A stretch of DNA of 64,000 nucleotides from Rhodococcus opacus B4 (GTDB lineage Bacteria > Actinomycetota > Actinomycetes > Mycobacteriales > Mycobacteriaceae), in NCBI RefSeq assembly GCF_000010805.1, contig NC_012522.1, positions 6,758,001 through 6,822,000 of the forward strand. The letters run 5' to 3'. The notes below the pieces were generated by a model. It was given only the letters and a program-made list of their open reading frames with translations. It was not told where the DNA came from and did no database searches. Shown in pieces: positions 29,323 through 38,273 of the stretch. Positions within the stretch are counted from its first letter, which is position 1. Each line of letters opens with the position of its first letter. The position numbers and the translations under genes were made by a program.

Positions 29323-30132
29323 GTGACATTCCAACTGCCACCCGCCAGAGGGCCCGTCAGCCATTTCGCCAACGAAGTCGGTGCCCTGATCGGGTTCTCG
29401 ATCGCGACCGCGGTGGCCGCCGTACGAGTGGTGGTGCGGCGCAAACTGGCCTGGCGGGAACTGCTGGACCAGGCCTGGCGGATCGCCTCGGTCACGTCGG
29501 CGCCGGCCCTGCTGCTGATGATCCCCATCGGAGTCCTCATCGCCGTGACGATCGGCAGTCTCGCCGGTCAGCTCGGCGCCGAGGGGTACACGGGGGCGGT
29601 CGTCGGGTTCGTGATCGTCGGGCAGGCGTCCGCGCTGGTCTGTGCGCTGATGCTGGCCGGGGTCGGCGGGTCCGCGATCTGCGCGGACCTCGGCTCGCGC
29701 ACGATCCGCGAAGAGGTCGAGGCCATGGAAGTCCTCGGACTCGACGTGATCGAGCGGCTCGTGGTTCCGCGAGTGCTCGCGGCCGTGATCGTCGGCGTCG
29801 CACTGTGCGCCATGGTCACCGCCGTCGGCGTGTCGGCGTGCTTCCTGTTCCAGGTGGTCGTCCAGAACAGTTCGGCGGGAAGCTTTCTCGCGGCACTGTC
29901 CCAGTACACGCGGCTGTCGGACTTCGTGGTCGCCCTCGTCAAGTCGATGGCGTTCGCGGTGACGTCGGCGCTCGTCGCCAGTTTCAAGGGCCTGCACGCG
30001 AAGGGCGGGCCCAGCGGCGTCGCCGACGCCGTCAACGAGGCCGTGGTGCTGGCCTTCATCCTCGTGTTCATCGTCAACACCGTGCTCAGTCAGCTCTATT
30101 CCGTTCTCGTCGTCCCGGTAGGTGGTTACTGA
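29323..30132 (+). CDS. yrbEA: YrbEA, MlaE-family permease subunit of the Mce transporter
   Basis: A 269-residue integral membrane protein of the MlaE/YrbE permease family, with five or six hydrophobic helices (about 20-38, 57-85, 90-112, 147-172, 240-262). The conserved cytoplasmic loop with GGSAICADLG and REEVEAMEVLGLD is the segment expected to meet the ATPase. It forms the inner-membrane channel with YrbEB. The start is GTG 29323; the stop overlaps yrbEB (TGATG). No MceG-type ATPase gene is in the window, as usual, since that gene lies elsewhere in actinobacteria. Confidence 0.93.
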   Translation: MTFQLPPARGPVSHFANEVGALIGFSIATAVAAVRVVVRRKLAWRELLDQAWRIASVTSAPALLLMIPIGVLIAVTIGSLAGQLGAEGYTGAVVGFVIVGQASALVCALMLAGVGGSAICADLGSRTIREEVEAMEVLGLDVIERLVVPRVLAAVIVGVALCAMVTAVGVSACFLFQVVVQNSSAGSFLAALSQYTRLSDFVVALVKSMAFAVTSALVASFKGLHAKGGPSGVADAVNEAVVLAFILVFIVNTVLSQLYSVLVVPVGGY

Positions 30133-30992
30133 TGGTCGTGAGTACCCGATGGCCCGCAGCGCACTGGGTGCGGGCCAGGGTCCGTCAGCCCCTCGGGCTG
30201 ATGACGGGGCTGGGCCGGGAATTCACGTTCTACGGCAGCGTGATCGCCGGAGTTCCGCTCGCGGTCGTGAAGTACTGGCGGCACATCATGCGGCAGATCG
30301 GCGACATCAGTTTCGGTGGTGCGACGCTGCTCGCAGGCGGCGGAGCGATCGGAGTCGTCTTCGCGATGTCCGCGGTCGCGGCGACGCAGGTGGGTATCGA
30401 GGGGCTGCGCGGACTGGACCTGCTCGGGATGGGGTCGTTGTCCGGGCTTCTGTCCGCGATCCTCAACACCCGCGAACTCGCGCCCGTGATCGCCAGCATT
30501 GCGCTCGCCGCGAAGGTCGGGACCGGGTTCACCGCACAGCTCGGCGCCATGCGGATCTCGGAGGAGATCAGCGCGCTGGACGCGATGGCGATCCCGTCGC
30601 TGCCGTTCCTCGCGAGCACCCGGCTGGTCTCGTGCCTGATCTGCGTGGTGCCGCTGTACGTCGTGGGGCTGCTGTCGTCCTATCTGGCCTCGCGCCTGGT
30701 GATCGTCACGTTCAGTGGGCAGTCGGCCGGAACCTACGACTACTACTTCCATCTCATGCTCACGCCCACCGACGTCGCGTACTCGTTCGTGAAGGCGGTC
30801 GTGTTCGCGACGATCATCGCCCTGGTGCACTGCTCGTACGGGTACCACGCGTACGGCGGGCCCGAGGGCGTCGGCCGGGCGGCCGGGCGCGCGCTGCGCA
30901 CCAGCATTCTCGCCATCGGCATCGTCGACCTGCTGCTGACCCTCGCGCTGTGGGGCCTCGTCCCGTCCGCCCCCGCTCTGGGGTTGCCGTGA
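30132..30992 (+). CDS. yrbEB: YrbEB, MlaE-family permease subunit of the Mce transporter
   Basis: A 286-residue second MlaE-type permease, paired with YrbEA. Hydrophobic segments include about 58-80 and 158-185, with the family loop LGAMRISEEISALDAMAIP near residue 140-158. It starts at ATG 30132 overlapping the yrbEA stop and ends overlapping the mceA start (TGATG). The near-zero spacing implies translational coupling and equal subunit output. Confidence 0.93.
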   Translation: MVVSTRWPAAHWVRARVRQPLGLMTGLGREFTFYGSVIAGVPLAVVKYWRHIMRQIGDISFGGATLLAGGGAIGVVFAMSAVAATQVGIEGLRGLDLLGMGSLSGLLSAILNTRELAPVIASIALAAKVGTGFTAQLGAMRISEEISALDAMAIPSLPFLASTRLVSCLICVVPLYVVGLLSSYLASRLVIVTFSGQSAGTYDYYFHLMLTPTDVAYSFVKAVVFATIIALVHCSYGYHAYGGPEGVGRAAGRALRTSILAIGIVDLLLTLALWGLVPSAPALGLP

Positions 30993-32044
30993 TGCGCGGC
31001 CGCCCGGGAGGTCCGGGCAACGTAGCCCTCGCGGTGCGGGGTGTGATCGGAGCGGCGGTCCTAGCGCTCGGATCGGCGCTGCTGGTCGGGTTCGGCACCG
31101 GTGCGATCGTCACCGACCCCGTGGTCACGGCGACGCTTCCGGCGAACGCCGGTGTGGTGAAGGCGCACACCACGGTGTCGTACAGGGGCGCGACCGTCGG
31201 CACCGTGTCGAGCGTCGACCCCGGACAGGACGAGACGGGCATGGACATCGGTCTCCGCCCCGAACAGATGCAGCACATCCCGGCGTCCGTCCGGGTGCGG
31301 GTGGTGCCCCGCACGTTGTTCGGCGACCAGACCGTCGAGTTGGTGTCCACCGCGGGAACCGGCGGTGCGCGGCTCGAAGCCGGTGCCCGGCTGCAACCCG
31401 ACACGTCGGCCGAGACCGTCCAGATGTACGACCTGTACTCGAAGGTCTACGACCTGGTGTCCCGGGTGAGACCCGAACAGATGCAGGCCGCGCTCAGCGC
31501 CGTCGCCGACGCATTACGCGGGCGCGGTGAGCAATTGGGGCACACCATCGACAGCCTCCACACGGTGGCGCAGTCGACCGGGCCTCTCGTCGACTCCATC
31601 GCGGAGCGCGCGCCGCAGATCGCACGGATCAGCGAACAGCTGGCCACGGCCGCACCCGACGTCCTCGCGACCATGGACGCGGCCGTGTCGCTGTCGAACA
31701 CCCTCGTCGAGAACACCGACAGCTTCACCGGTTTCCTCGCCGCCTCCCTGGTCGTGTCGAGGAACACCGGCGACGTCCTGGAGCAGAATGCGGACAACAT
31801 GATCGCGGTGGCGCTCAATGTCTCGCCGACCCTGGGCACCATGGCCAGCAAGTCCGACCTGCTGCGGGCGACTCTCGACGAGGCGGGCCCGTTCGGTGAC
31901 GCCGGCGCCGCCGTCTTCTCCACCGGCAAGTTCGCGGTGCGGGTCGCCGCCGACCTGTCGAACCCGCGGCCCTACACCGCGTCCGACTGCCCGCGGTACC
32001 TCGGCCTGAACGGACCGAACTGCGGGGGCGGTGGCGGAGGGTGA
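30992..32044 (+). CDS. mceA: MceA, MlaD-domain lipid-import protein
   Basis: A 350-residue Mce protein: N-terminal membrane anchor (about 14-38), MlaD domain (about 42-120; SYRGATVGTVSSVD is the core signature) and a long helical domain to about 320. The end is a run of glycines after a Cys pair (DCPRYLGLNGPNC), where mycobacterial MceA proteins have longer charged tails. Its place after yrbEAB defines it as the A subunit. Mce subunits form a hexameric tube across the periplasm for lipid passage. The GTGA overlap couples it to mceB. Confidence 0.9.
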   Translation: MRGRPGGPGNVALAVRGVIGAAVLALGSALLVGFGTGAIVTDPVVTATLPANAGVVKAHTTVSYRGATVGTVSSVDPGQDETGMDIGLRPEQMQHIPASVRVRVVPRTLFGDQTVELVSTAGTGGARLEAGARLQPDTSAETVQMYDLYSKVYDLVSRVRPEQMQAALSAVADALRGRGEQLGHTIDSLHTVAQSTGPLVDSIAERAPQIARISEQLATAAPDVLATMDAAVSLSNTLVENTDSFTGFLAASLVVSRNTGDVLEQNADNMIAVALNVSPTLGTMASKSDLLRATLDEAGPFGDAGAAVFSTGKFAVRVAADLSNPRPYTASDCPRYLGLNGPNCGGGGGG

Positions 32045-33060
32045 GCGTCCGGAACTCGGCAATCAAACTGGCGGTCTTCGCCGTCTTCGGGATTCTCTCC
32101 GCGGTCCTCGTGGTGAACACACTGCGGGTGCCGGTCGAGGGACCGACCGTCGGGTACAAGGCGTTGTTCACCGACGCCCAGGGGGTGACTCCCGGCAGCG
32201 ACGTCACCATCGCCGGTGTGCGGGTGGGACGGGTGGCTTCGGTCGACATCGTCGACGGTGACGCCGGAAGCGCCACCGCCCTCGTGAACTTCGAGGTGCA
32301 GCGCGATCAGGCACTGCCCGCCGACACGACCGTCGCGATCCGATACGGCGACCTGCTCGGGATCCGGTATCTCGATCTCGCGGCGGGCCCGTCGGGGGAC
32401 GCGGGCACGCTCGCGGAGGGCGACACGATTCCGCTCGACCGGACATCGCCCGCACTCGATCTCACCAGTCTCTTCAACGGATTCAAGCCGCTGTTCGACG
32501 CGATCGACCCGAAGCAGGTCAACGAACTCGCCACCGAGGTCGTCGCCGTGTTCGACGGCCGGAAGACGAGCATGGAAACGCTGCTGCGCAGGGTGGCGGA
32601 CGTCACCGGCAACCTGGCGAATCACGATCAGCTGATCGGTGATCTCATCACACACCTCGAGGTCGTGGTGGGAACGGCGGCGGCCCGCGGTCCGGAACTG
32701 TCCCACCTCGTCGACAGCCTCACCCAGTTCACCGGAATGCTCGCCGAGAACAACGAGGTTCTCATGGACACCCTCGATCAGAGTGCGGCGGTGAGCCGCT
32801 CGGCGCTGCAGATCGTGGACGGGCGGGTCCCGGAACTCGGACGCACGGTGAACCGGCTCGAATCGCTGACGGGGGCGATGGTGGGTGCCGATCCGGAATT
32901 CGATCACCTGATGGTGGCCATGCCGCAATTCTTCTCCTCCGTCGACCGTTCGGGCTCCTACGGTTCCTGGCTCAACATCTACCTGTGCACCTTCATCGTC
33001 AACGTCGACGGTCGCGAAGGCGCGCTCGGTCCCGACCTGCATTCGAGGTACTGCCGATGA
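32041..33060 (+). CDS. mceB: MceB, MlaD-domain lipid-import protein
   Basis: A 339-residue Mce-family protein with a single N-terminal anchor (about 8-26), an MlaD domain (about 35-112; GVTPGSDVTIAGVRVGRV) and an extended helical region of heptad-like repeats. The C-terminus has two cysteines (LYLC-type LNIYLC and SRYC), as in MceB homologues. The GTG start at 32041 overlaps the mceA stop, and the stop overlaps the mceC start (ATGA). Confidence 0.9.
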   Translation: MSVRNSAIKLAVFAVFGILSAVLVVNTLRVPVEGPTVGYKALFTDAQGVTPGSDVTIAGVRVGRVASVDIVDGDAGSATALVNFEVQRDQALPADTTVAIRYGDLLGIRYLDLAAGPSGDAGTLAEGDTIPLDRTSPALDLTSLFNGFKPLFDAIDPKQVNELATEVVAVFDGRKTSMETLLRRVADVTGNLANHDQLIGDLITHLEVVVGTAAARGPELSHLVDSLTQFTGMLAENNEVLMDTLDQSAAVSRSALQIVDGRVPELGRTVNRLESLTGAMVGADPEFDHLMVAMPQFFSSVDRSGSYGSWLNIYLCTFIVNVDGREGALGPDLHSRYCR

Positions 33061-34097
33061 GTGTCACCGACAGGGTGCGCGACGTGTGGGACTCGCTGGC
33101 CGGAAACCAGCGGGTACGGCCCGTCAACCCGCTGATCGTCGGAATCGTGGGAATTCTCGCCGCGACGCTGGCGCTGGCGCTGGTTCTCGTGATTCCGCGG
33201 GTGAGCTTCAGTGTCCGAACCGACGGCTACACCGCCGAACTCGCGAACGCCGCGGGCCTGACCGATTCCGACTACGTGTATGTCGCCGGGGTGCCCGCAG
33301 GCCGGGTGACCGCGGTGGACCTGGCGGGCGATCACGTGGTCGTGCACTTCCGGCTCGACGGCGCGCGTCACCTCGGGTCGACGACGTCCGCGGGCGTCAA
33401 GCTGTCGACCATCCTCGGCAAGCGGTACCTGGACGTCTCACCGTCGGGGCCGGGCGACCTGGGCGGCGACGGGGTGATTCCCCTGAGCCGCACCAGCGTT
33501 CCGTACTCGCTCGACGACATCGGCTCGTCCGCGATCGAGACGGCGGACGAGCTCGACCTCGGCGGACTGCAGAAGATGCTCACCGTCGTGACGGACACGG
33601 TGCCACAGGACGCGACCCTCAATCGGGAGGCGCTGTCGGGGGTCAGTGCGGCGTCGGCGATCCTGGCGAAGAACGCGGATCAGGTCACCCAGCTGCTCGA
33701 CAGCTCGCGAACCCTCACCGACGTGCTGGTCGGTCAGCAGGATCAGCTCACCACCCTGCTCGGCAACGCCGACGTCGTGATGACCACGCTCGCCACCCGG
33801 CGTGAGGCCATCCGCCGGATGGTCGACGATCTGCAGGCCCTGATCGCGCAGGCGTCCCAGTTCCTGGGCGAGAACACCGCCGAACTCGACTCACTGCTCG
33901 CGAACGCCCGGCAGGTGACGGATCGACTCGACGCGAACCTCGCCAACCTCGACGCACTGCTCACCACGGGCGCACCGGCCGCGAGGGCGCTCGTCAACGC
34001 GACCGGAAACGGCGACTGGGCCGACGTGTCGGCGCCGTCGGCCGTGATCGCCGACAATCTGCTCTGCGTTGTCGGACTGATCACGGGGTGCTCGTGA
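33057..34097 (+). CDS. mceC: MceC, MlaD-domain lipid-import protein
   Basis: A 346-residue Mce protein with an N-terminal charged segment, a transmembrane anchor (about 25-47), an MlaD domain (about 50-130; YVYVAGVPAGRVTAV and ILGKRYLDVSPSG) and a helical tail. It ends in a short Cys-containing segment (LLCVVGLITGCS), typical of the C subunit. The ATG at 33057 overlaps the mceB stop by four bases. Confidence 0.9.
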   Translation: MSVTDRVRDVWDSLAGNQRVRPVNPLIVGIVGILAATLALALVLVIPRVSFSVRTDGYTAELANAAGLTDSDYVYVAGVPAGRVTAVDLAGDHVVVHFRLDGARHLGSTTSAGVKLSTILGKRYLDVSPSGPGDLGGDGVIPLSRTSVPYSLDDIGSSAIETADELDLGGLQKMLTVVTDTVPQDATLNREALSGVSAASAILAKNADQVTQLLDSSRTLTDVLVGQQDQLTTLLGNADVVMTTLATRREAIRRMVDDLQALIAQASQFLGENTAELDSLLANARQVTDRLDANLANLDALLTTGAPAARALVNATGNGDWADVSAPSAVIADNLLCVVGLITGCS

Positions 34098-35185
34098 ACG
34101 CGGGCACCGCACGCCGGATCGTCGGGATCGGCGGCGTGCTCGCGCTCGTGGTGGCGCTCGTCGTGGCCGGGTGGCTGCTGATCTTCCGCACGTCCTCCAC
34201 CGTGGTCCACTCCGAATTCGCCTACGTCAACGGCGTGTTCCCCGGCACCGAGGTGACCGTGCTCGGCGTGCCCGTCGGCACCGTCGAGTCCGTCGAACCG
34301 CGGGGCGCGACGGTGATGGTCACGATGTCGATCGCGTCCGACGTCGTGCTGCCCGCCGACGCGCACGCGTACGTGCTGGTGTCCTCCGCGATCGGGGAGC
34401 GTTTCGTCGAACTCGGTCCCGCGTACACCGGCGGTCCGGTGCTGGAGAGCGGGCAGACCATTCCTCCCGAACGCAGTCATTCGCCCATCACCTGGGACCA
34501 GCTGATGGACAGCGTCGACACCGTCGTCAAGACTCTCGGCCCCGACGGCGGCGACGCCGGCGCCGCGATCTCGGCCGCGGCGGCGTCCACGGACGGGCTC
34601 GGTCCCGCGATGAACGACGCCATCCGCACGCTGTCGCAGGCGAGTTCGGTGATCGCGGGCAACAGCGCCGATGTCGGAGCGCTCGTCGACAACCTCGCAA
34701 TACTGGTCGACACGATCTCGGCGCGTCAGGCGCAGGTCGACTCCCTCGCCGGTTCACTCACCGCGATCGGAGACGAATTCGCCGGGCAGCAGTTCGCGAT
34801 CGGCGACACGGTGAGCCAGCTGTCCGCCTTGCTGAATCAGATCGACCACCTCGTGTCCGCCCGGGGCGGCGACATCGCCGCCGGCATCGACGATCTGGCA
34901 GGGGTGAGCGAGGTGCTGCAGAGACACGACACCGACCTCGCCGAGATCATGGACCTGGTGCCGTTGCTGATCGACAACATCCAGCGCGCGGTCACTCCCG
35001 ACCAGCGTGCCCGCATCCGGTTGAACATCTCCACCAACCTCGCGCAGGCCGAGCCGACGTCCCCGCTCTGCGCGGTGGTGGATCCGATCCTCTGCCGGGG
35101 TGCGGGAATCACGAACCCGATTCAATTTCCGCCCAGCATGTCCGACCCGTTCGGGCTGCGCGAACTCATGGTCGGAGGACGATGA
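34094..35185 (+). CDS. mceD: MceD, MlaD-domain lipid-import protein
   Basis: A 363-residue Mce protein with an anchor (about 10-32), an MlaD domain (about 36-112; VTVLGVPVGTVESVEP, SSAIGERFVELGP) and a long helical domain. The tail is short here; mycobacterial MceD proteins carry long proline-rich ends. I chose GTG 34094, which overlaps the mceC stop as GTGA like the other junctions; GTG 34088 would add two residues. Confidence 0.88.
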   Translation: MNAGTARRIVGIGGVLALVVALVVAGWLLIFRTSSTVVHSEFAYVNGVFPGTEVTVLGVPVGTVESVEPRGATVMVTMSIASDVVLPADAHAYVLVSSAIGERFVELGPAYTGGPVLESGQTIPPERSHSPITWDQLMDSVDTVVKTLGPDGGDAGAAISAAAASTDGLGPAMNDAIRTLSQASSVIAGNSADVGALVDNLAILVDTISARQAQVDSLAGSLTAIGDEFAGQQFAIGDTVSQLSALLNQIDHLVSARGGDIAAGIDDLAGVSEVLQRHDTDLAEIMDLVPLLIDNIQRAVTPDQRARIRLNISTNLAQAEPTSPLCAVVDPILCRGAGITNPIQFPPSMSDPFGLRELMVGGR

Positions 35186-36231
35186 CGATCCGCACGAGAA
35201 CGACGTCGCTGACGGCGGCGCTGATCGTCGGCGCGACCCTGCCCGCCGCCGGTTGTTCGCTGAGCCTGCAGGAACTGTCGGTCGGCCGCTCACCGGACGG
35301 TCCGTCCTACGAGATCACCGCACAGTTCGACGGGGTCGATCGCGTCGTGCCCGGCGCCGAGGTCCGGGTGGGTCAGGAGGTGGTGGGCCGCGTCGCGGAC
35401 GTGTCGACCCGGGACTTCACCGCAGAGGTCGAGATGCGGATCCGCGACGACGTCCCGATTCCGCGGGACGCGACGGCGCGCATCGAATTGCCCACGGCCC
35501 TCGGCAATCCCTTCATCCGACTCGACGTCGCGGATGCGGCGGGCGCACCGATGAGCGAGGGCGACGTGCTCCCGCTCGAGCAGACGTCGCGCGGCCCCGA
35601 CATCGAGAGCGGGCTGGCGGCCCTGGCCACGGTGCTCAACGGCAGCGGCATCGACCAGATACACGCCATCATGAACGAATTGACGGTCGCCTTCACCGGC
35701 CGCTCCGGCAAGATCCGGGAACTGGTGGACATGCTGAACGACACGCTGGGCGTCGTCGACGACCACCGGGACGAACTCGACCGGGCAATGGTGGCGTCCA
35801 ACGCCTTCGCCGCGGAACTCGCCGCCGGTCAACCGGTCCTCGACCGGGCGATGACCGACCTGGCCCCGGTGGTGGATCTCCTGGTGTCGCAACGAGATCA
35901 GATCACCGCGCTGATGGGGGAGGCGTCCCGGCTCAGCCGTGAGGCGGAACACGTCCTCGGCAGCGCCGGATCGGCACTGTCGACCGAGATCGACGACGCC
36001 GGGACCGTGCTCGCCGCCCTCGACGGCTTCGAGTCGGAACTCGCCCCCACCCTGAACTCGGTGGCGACGTTCCTCGGCGGATTCGCCGCGGCCACACCCG
36101 GTGACTACACGACTTTCGACGGAACGTTCGACGTCACCGCCGTCATCGCGAAGTTGCTCACCGGCTCGGCTCCGCTCGAGGTGCCCGAAGCCCGCACGCT
36201 TCCCGAGGTTCTCGGCGGAGGCGTCCGATGA
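35182..36231 (+). CDS. mceE: MceE, lipoprotein subunit of the Mce transporter (LprK-like)
   Basis: A 349-residue Mce protein made as a lipoprotein: the lipobox LPAAGC places the acylated Cys near residue 25, after a short signal peptide. An MlaD domain (about 40-118; GAEVRVGQEVVGRVADV) and a helical domain follow. Lipidation of only the E subunit is the standard Mce pattern (LprK in mce1). It starts at ATG 35182 within ATGA and ends overlapping mceF. Confidence 0.92.
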   Translation: MTIRTRTTSLTAALIVGATLPAAGCSLSLQELSVGRSPDGPSYEITAQFDGVDRVVPGAEVRVGQEVVGRVADVSTRDFTAEVEMRIRDDVPIPRDATARIELPTALGNPFIRLDVADAAGAPMSEGDVLPLEQTSRGPDIESGLAALATVLNGSGIDQIHAIMNELTVAFTGRSGKIRELVDMLNDTLGVVDDHRDELDRAMVASNAFAAELAAGQPVLDRAMTDLAPVVDLLVSQRDQITALMGEASRLSREAEHVLGSAGSALSTEIDDAGTVLAALDGFESELAPTLNSVATFLGGFAAATPGDYTTFDGTFDVTAVIAKLLTGSAPLEVPEARTLPEVLGGGVR

Positions 36232-37415
36232 TGACACGCCACGTCGTGGCGCAGCTGGTGCTGTTCCTCGTCATCTCGGTCGCCGCGATCCTGTTCGGGC
36301 TGCGGTACGTCACCGGCCCGGACACGTTCGGAAACCCCATTCATCTGACCGCCCGGCTCGACCACGCCGCCGGTCTCGCGCAGGGAGCATCCGTCAACTA
36401 CCGCGGAGTCGGTGTGGGAAAGATCAGCTCCGTCGACGTGAACGAGGCGGGGACGGGCATCGTCCTGGGCATCGAACTGCATCCCGGCACACAGGTGCCC
36501 GCCGGGTCGACCGCGAAGATCACCACCGAGAACGCCATCGGCATCCAGGCGCTCGACATCATGCCCGGCAGCGCGGATCCGCCGTACCTCGTGGACGGGG
36601 ACCTCATCGAGGTCCCGCCGGAGGGAATTCCGCGATCGCTCGACGCAACGCTCGTCCAGACGACCGACCTGGTGAACTCGATGGACGTCACCGCACTGTC
36701 CTCGCTCGCGGACACGTTCGGCACCGCCTTCGGGGGCACGGGACCCGACCTGCAGAACATGCTCGACGGCTCCGCCGAGATCGCCCGGACCCTCGAAACC
36801 CGCACCGACGCACTGTCGACCATCGTGAACGAGGGCCTGCCGCTCCTGGACACGGTGGACGACCTCACCGCGGCGCTCCCCGAATCGGCGAGGACCGCTC
36901 GCAGCGTGCTCGAACAGTTGCGTGCCCACGACTCCGCGCTCGTCGACCTGCTCGGACGCTCGCCGCAGACGATGGCGAGCCTCGACGCGCTGCTGTCGGG
37001 AAACCGCGACTCCCTGGGCGCCCTGATGGCGAATCTGGTTCTCCCCACCGGGATCATCGGTGACCGGACTCCCTCCCTGGAGCACGGCCTGACCATCATG
37101 CCCGGCGCACTGCCGAAGATCGCGTCGATCGAGAAGGGCGGCCTCGCCGACCTGCTCCTCGTCGGAACGCAGGGACCGATGTGTGTGTACGACGCCCCAC
37201 GCCGTCTGGTGACCGACGCGGAACCGAGCACGCCCGCCCTGGACTGGACCTGCCAGTCGCAGCAATACCTCGAGCAGCGCGGCGCCGTGAACGTCCCTCG
37301 ACCAGACGACCTCGGTCAGGAGAACGCAACCAGGAACGGCGGTGTCTACGGCCCGCCCGCCGCGGACGATCCGCTGGTCATCGAACCCCCGCTGACGGGG
37401 CACACCCCGCGCTGA
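36228..37415 (+). CDS. mceF: MceF, MlaD-domain lipid-import protein
   Basis: A 395-residue sixth and last Mce subunit with an anchor (about 5-25), an MlaD domain (about 38-118; GASVNYRGVGVGKISSVD, NAIGIQALDIMPG) and a long helical region. The C-terminal part contains two cysteines and a proline-rich end. ATG 36228 overlaps the mceE stop; an adjacent ATG at 36231 is an alternative. It is convergent with the ABC exporter genes at only 9 bp, with no clear terminator between them. Confidence 0.9.
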   Translation: MMTRHVVAQLVLFLVISVAAILFGLRYVTGPDTFGNPIHLTARLDHAAGLAQGASVNYRGVGVGKISSVDVNEAGTGIVLGIELHPGTQVPAGSTAKITTENAIGIQALDIMPGSADPPYLVDGDLIEVPPEGIPRSLDATLVQTTDLVNSMDVTALSSLADTFGTAFGGTGPDLQNMLDGSAEIARTLETRTDALSTIVNEGLPLLDTVDDLTAALPESARTARSVLEQLRAHDSALVDLLGRSPQTMASLDALLSGNRDSLGALMANLVLPTGIIGDRTPSLEHGLTIMPGALPKIASIEKGGLADLLLVGTQGPMCVYDAPRRLVTDAEPSTPALDWTCQSQQYLEQRGAVNVPRPDDLGQENATRNGGVYGPPAADDPLVIEPPLTGHTPR

Positions 37416-37424
37416 GAACGGTTG

Positions 37425-38273
37425 CTACGCCGGATTGCCCGCGGCCCGGCGGTAACCGCGCACCGCGGGGTAGGTGAAGATCAGCAGGCCGCCGACCGAC
37501 CACGCGATCGTCTTCAGCAGAGGTTCCGCGACCGGACCACCCATCGACAGTCCCTTCATCGCGTCGATCGCGCAGGACATCGGCTGGTTCTCCACGAACG
37601 GCTGAAGCCAGGTGGGATAGGCGCCGGTGGGCACGAATCCGGAGTTGAAGAACAACAGCAGAGTGCACAGCAGCGACAGGAGCTCGACGAGCGGAGCCTT
37701 CGCCGCGTTGACCGCGAGGGCCGTCACCATCGTCGCGAAACTCACCCCGAACAGCAGCGGCAGCAACATCAGGGCGATGCCGGCGAGAATGCCCTGGTTG
37801 AACCGGAATCCGATGGCGAAGCCGACTGCGATGATCAGCACGGTGGTGAGCACGATCCGCACGGATTCGGCCATGAGGCGGCTGAGCAGGCCCGACGCGC
37901 GGTGCACGGGCAGCACCCAGAAGCGACTCAGGAGCCCGTCCGCCCATTCCTTCTTCAGCGACAGACCACCTGCGATGGAACCGAACATCGCGCCGACGAG
38001 CGTGATCATCGGAACGGTCCCGAAGACACTGTTCACGCCGGTGGCCTTGGTGATCGAGATCCCGAGCACCGCCCAGAACATCAGCAGCATCAACGACGGG
38101 TACACGATCGCCTGCAGCATCGTGTAGGGGTCCCGGGCCCAGCGGAGCAGAAGGCGCCCGGTCTGCAACAGGCTGTGCGAGAACAGCGCGGCGAGGGAGT
38201 TCTCCGCGTGGGGTTCGATCACCTCGGGAAACGTCACCGTCGCCGGCGTGTCGGATCGGAACTCGGTGGTCAT
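37425..38273 (-). CDS. ABC-2 type exporter permease (DrrB/DrrC-like)
   Basis: A 282-residue ABC-2 permease with about six transmembrane helices (hydrophobic stretches near 52-75, 85-105, 130-160, 165-190, 195-215 and 250-272). The ATG at 38273 overlaps the upstream permease stop (ATGA). It is third and last in an operon of ATPase and two permeases, the arrangement of daunorubicin-resistance-like DrrABC exporters. In mycolate-containing actinobacteria such exporters often move lipids; the substrate here is unknown. Confidence 0.87.
   Translation of the reverse strand: MTTEFRSDTPATVTFPEVIEPHAENSLAALFSHSLLQTGRLLLRWARDPYTMLQAIVYPSLMLLMFWAVLGISITKATGVNSVFGTVPMITLVGAMFGSIAGGLSLKKEWADGLLSRFWVLPVHRASGLLSRLMAESVRIVLTTVLIIAVGFAIGFRFNQGILAGIALMLLPLLFGVSFATMVTALAVNAAKAPLVELLSLLCTLLLFFNSGFVPTGAYPTWLQPFVENQPMSCAIDAMKGLSMGGPVAEPLLKTIAWSVGGLLIFTYPAVRGYRRAAGNPA

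Noticed and set aside
27730-29997. Long minus-strand open frame opposite fadD and yrbEA
   Set aside because: Shadow frame with His/Arg/Asp-rich composition opposite two well-supported genes.
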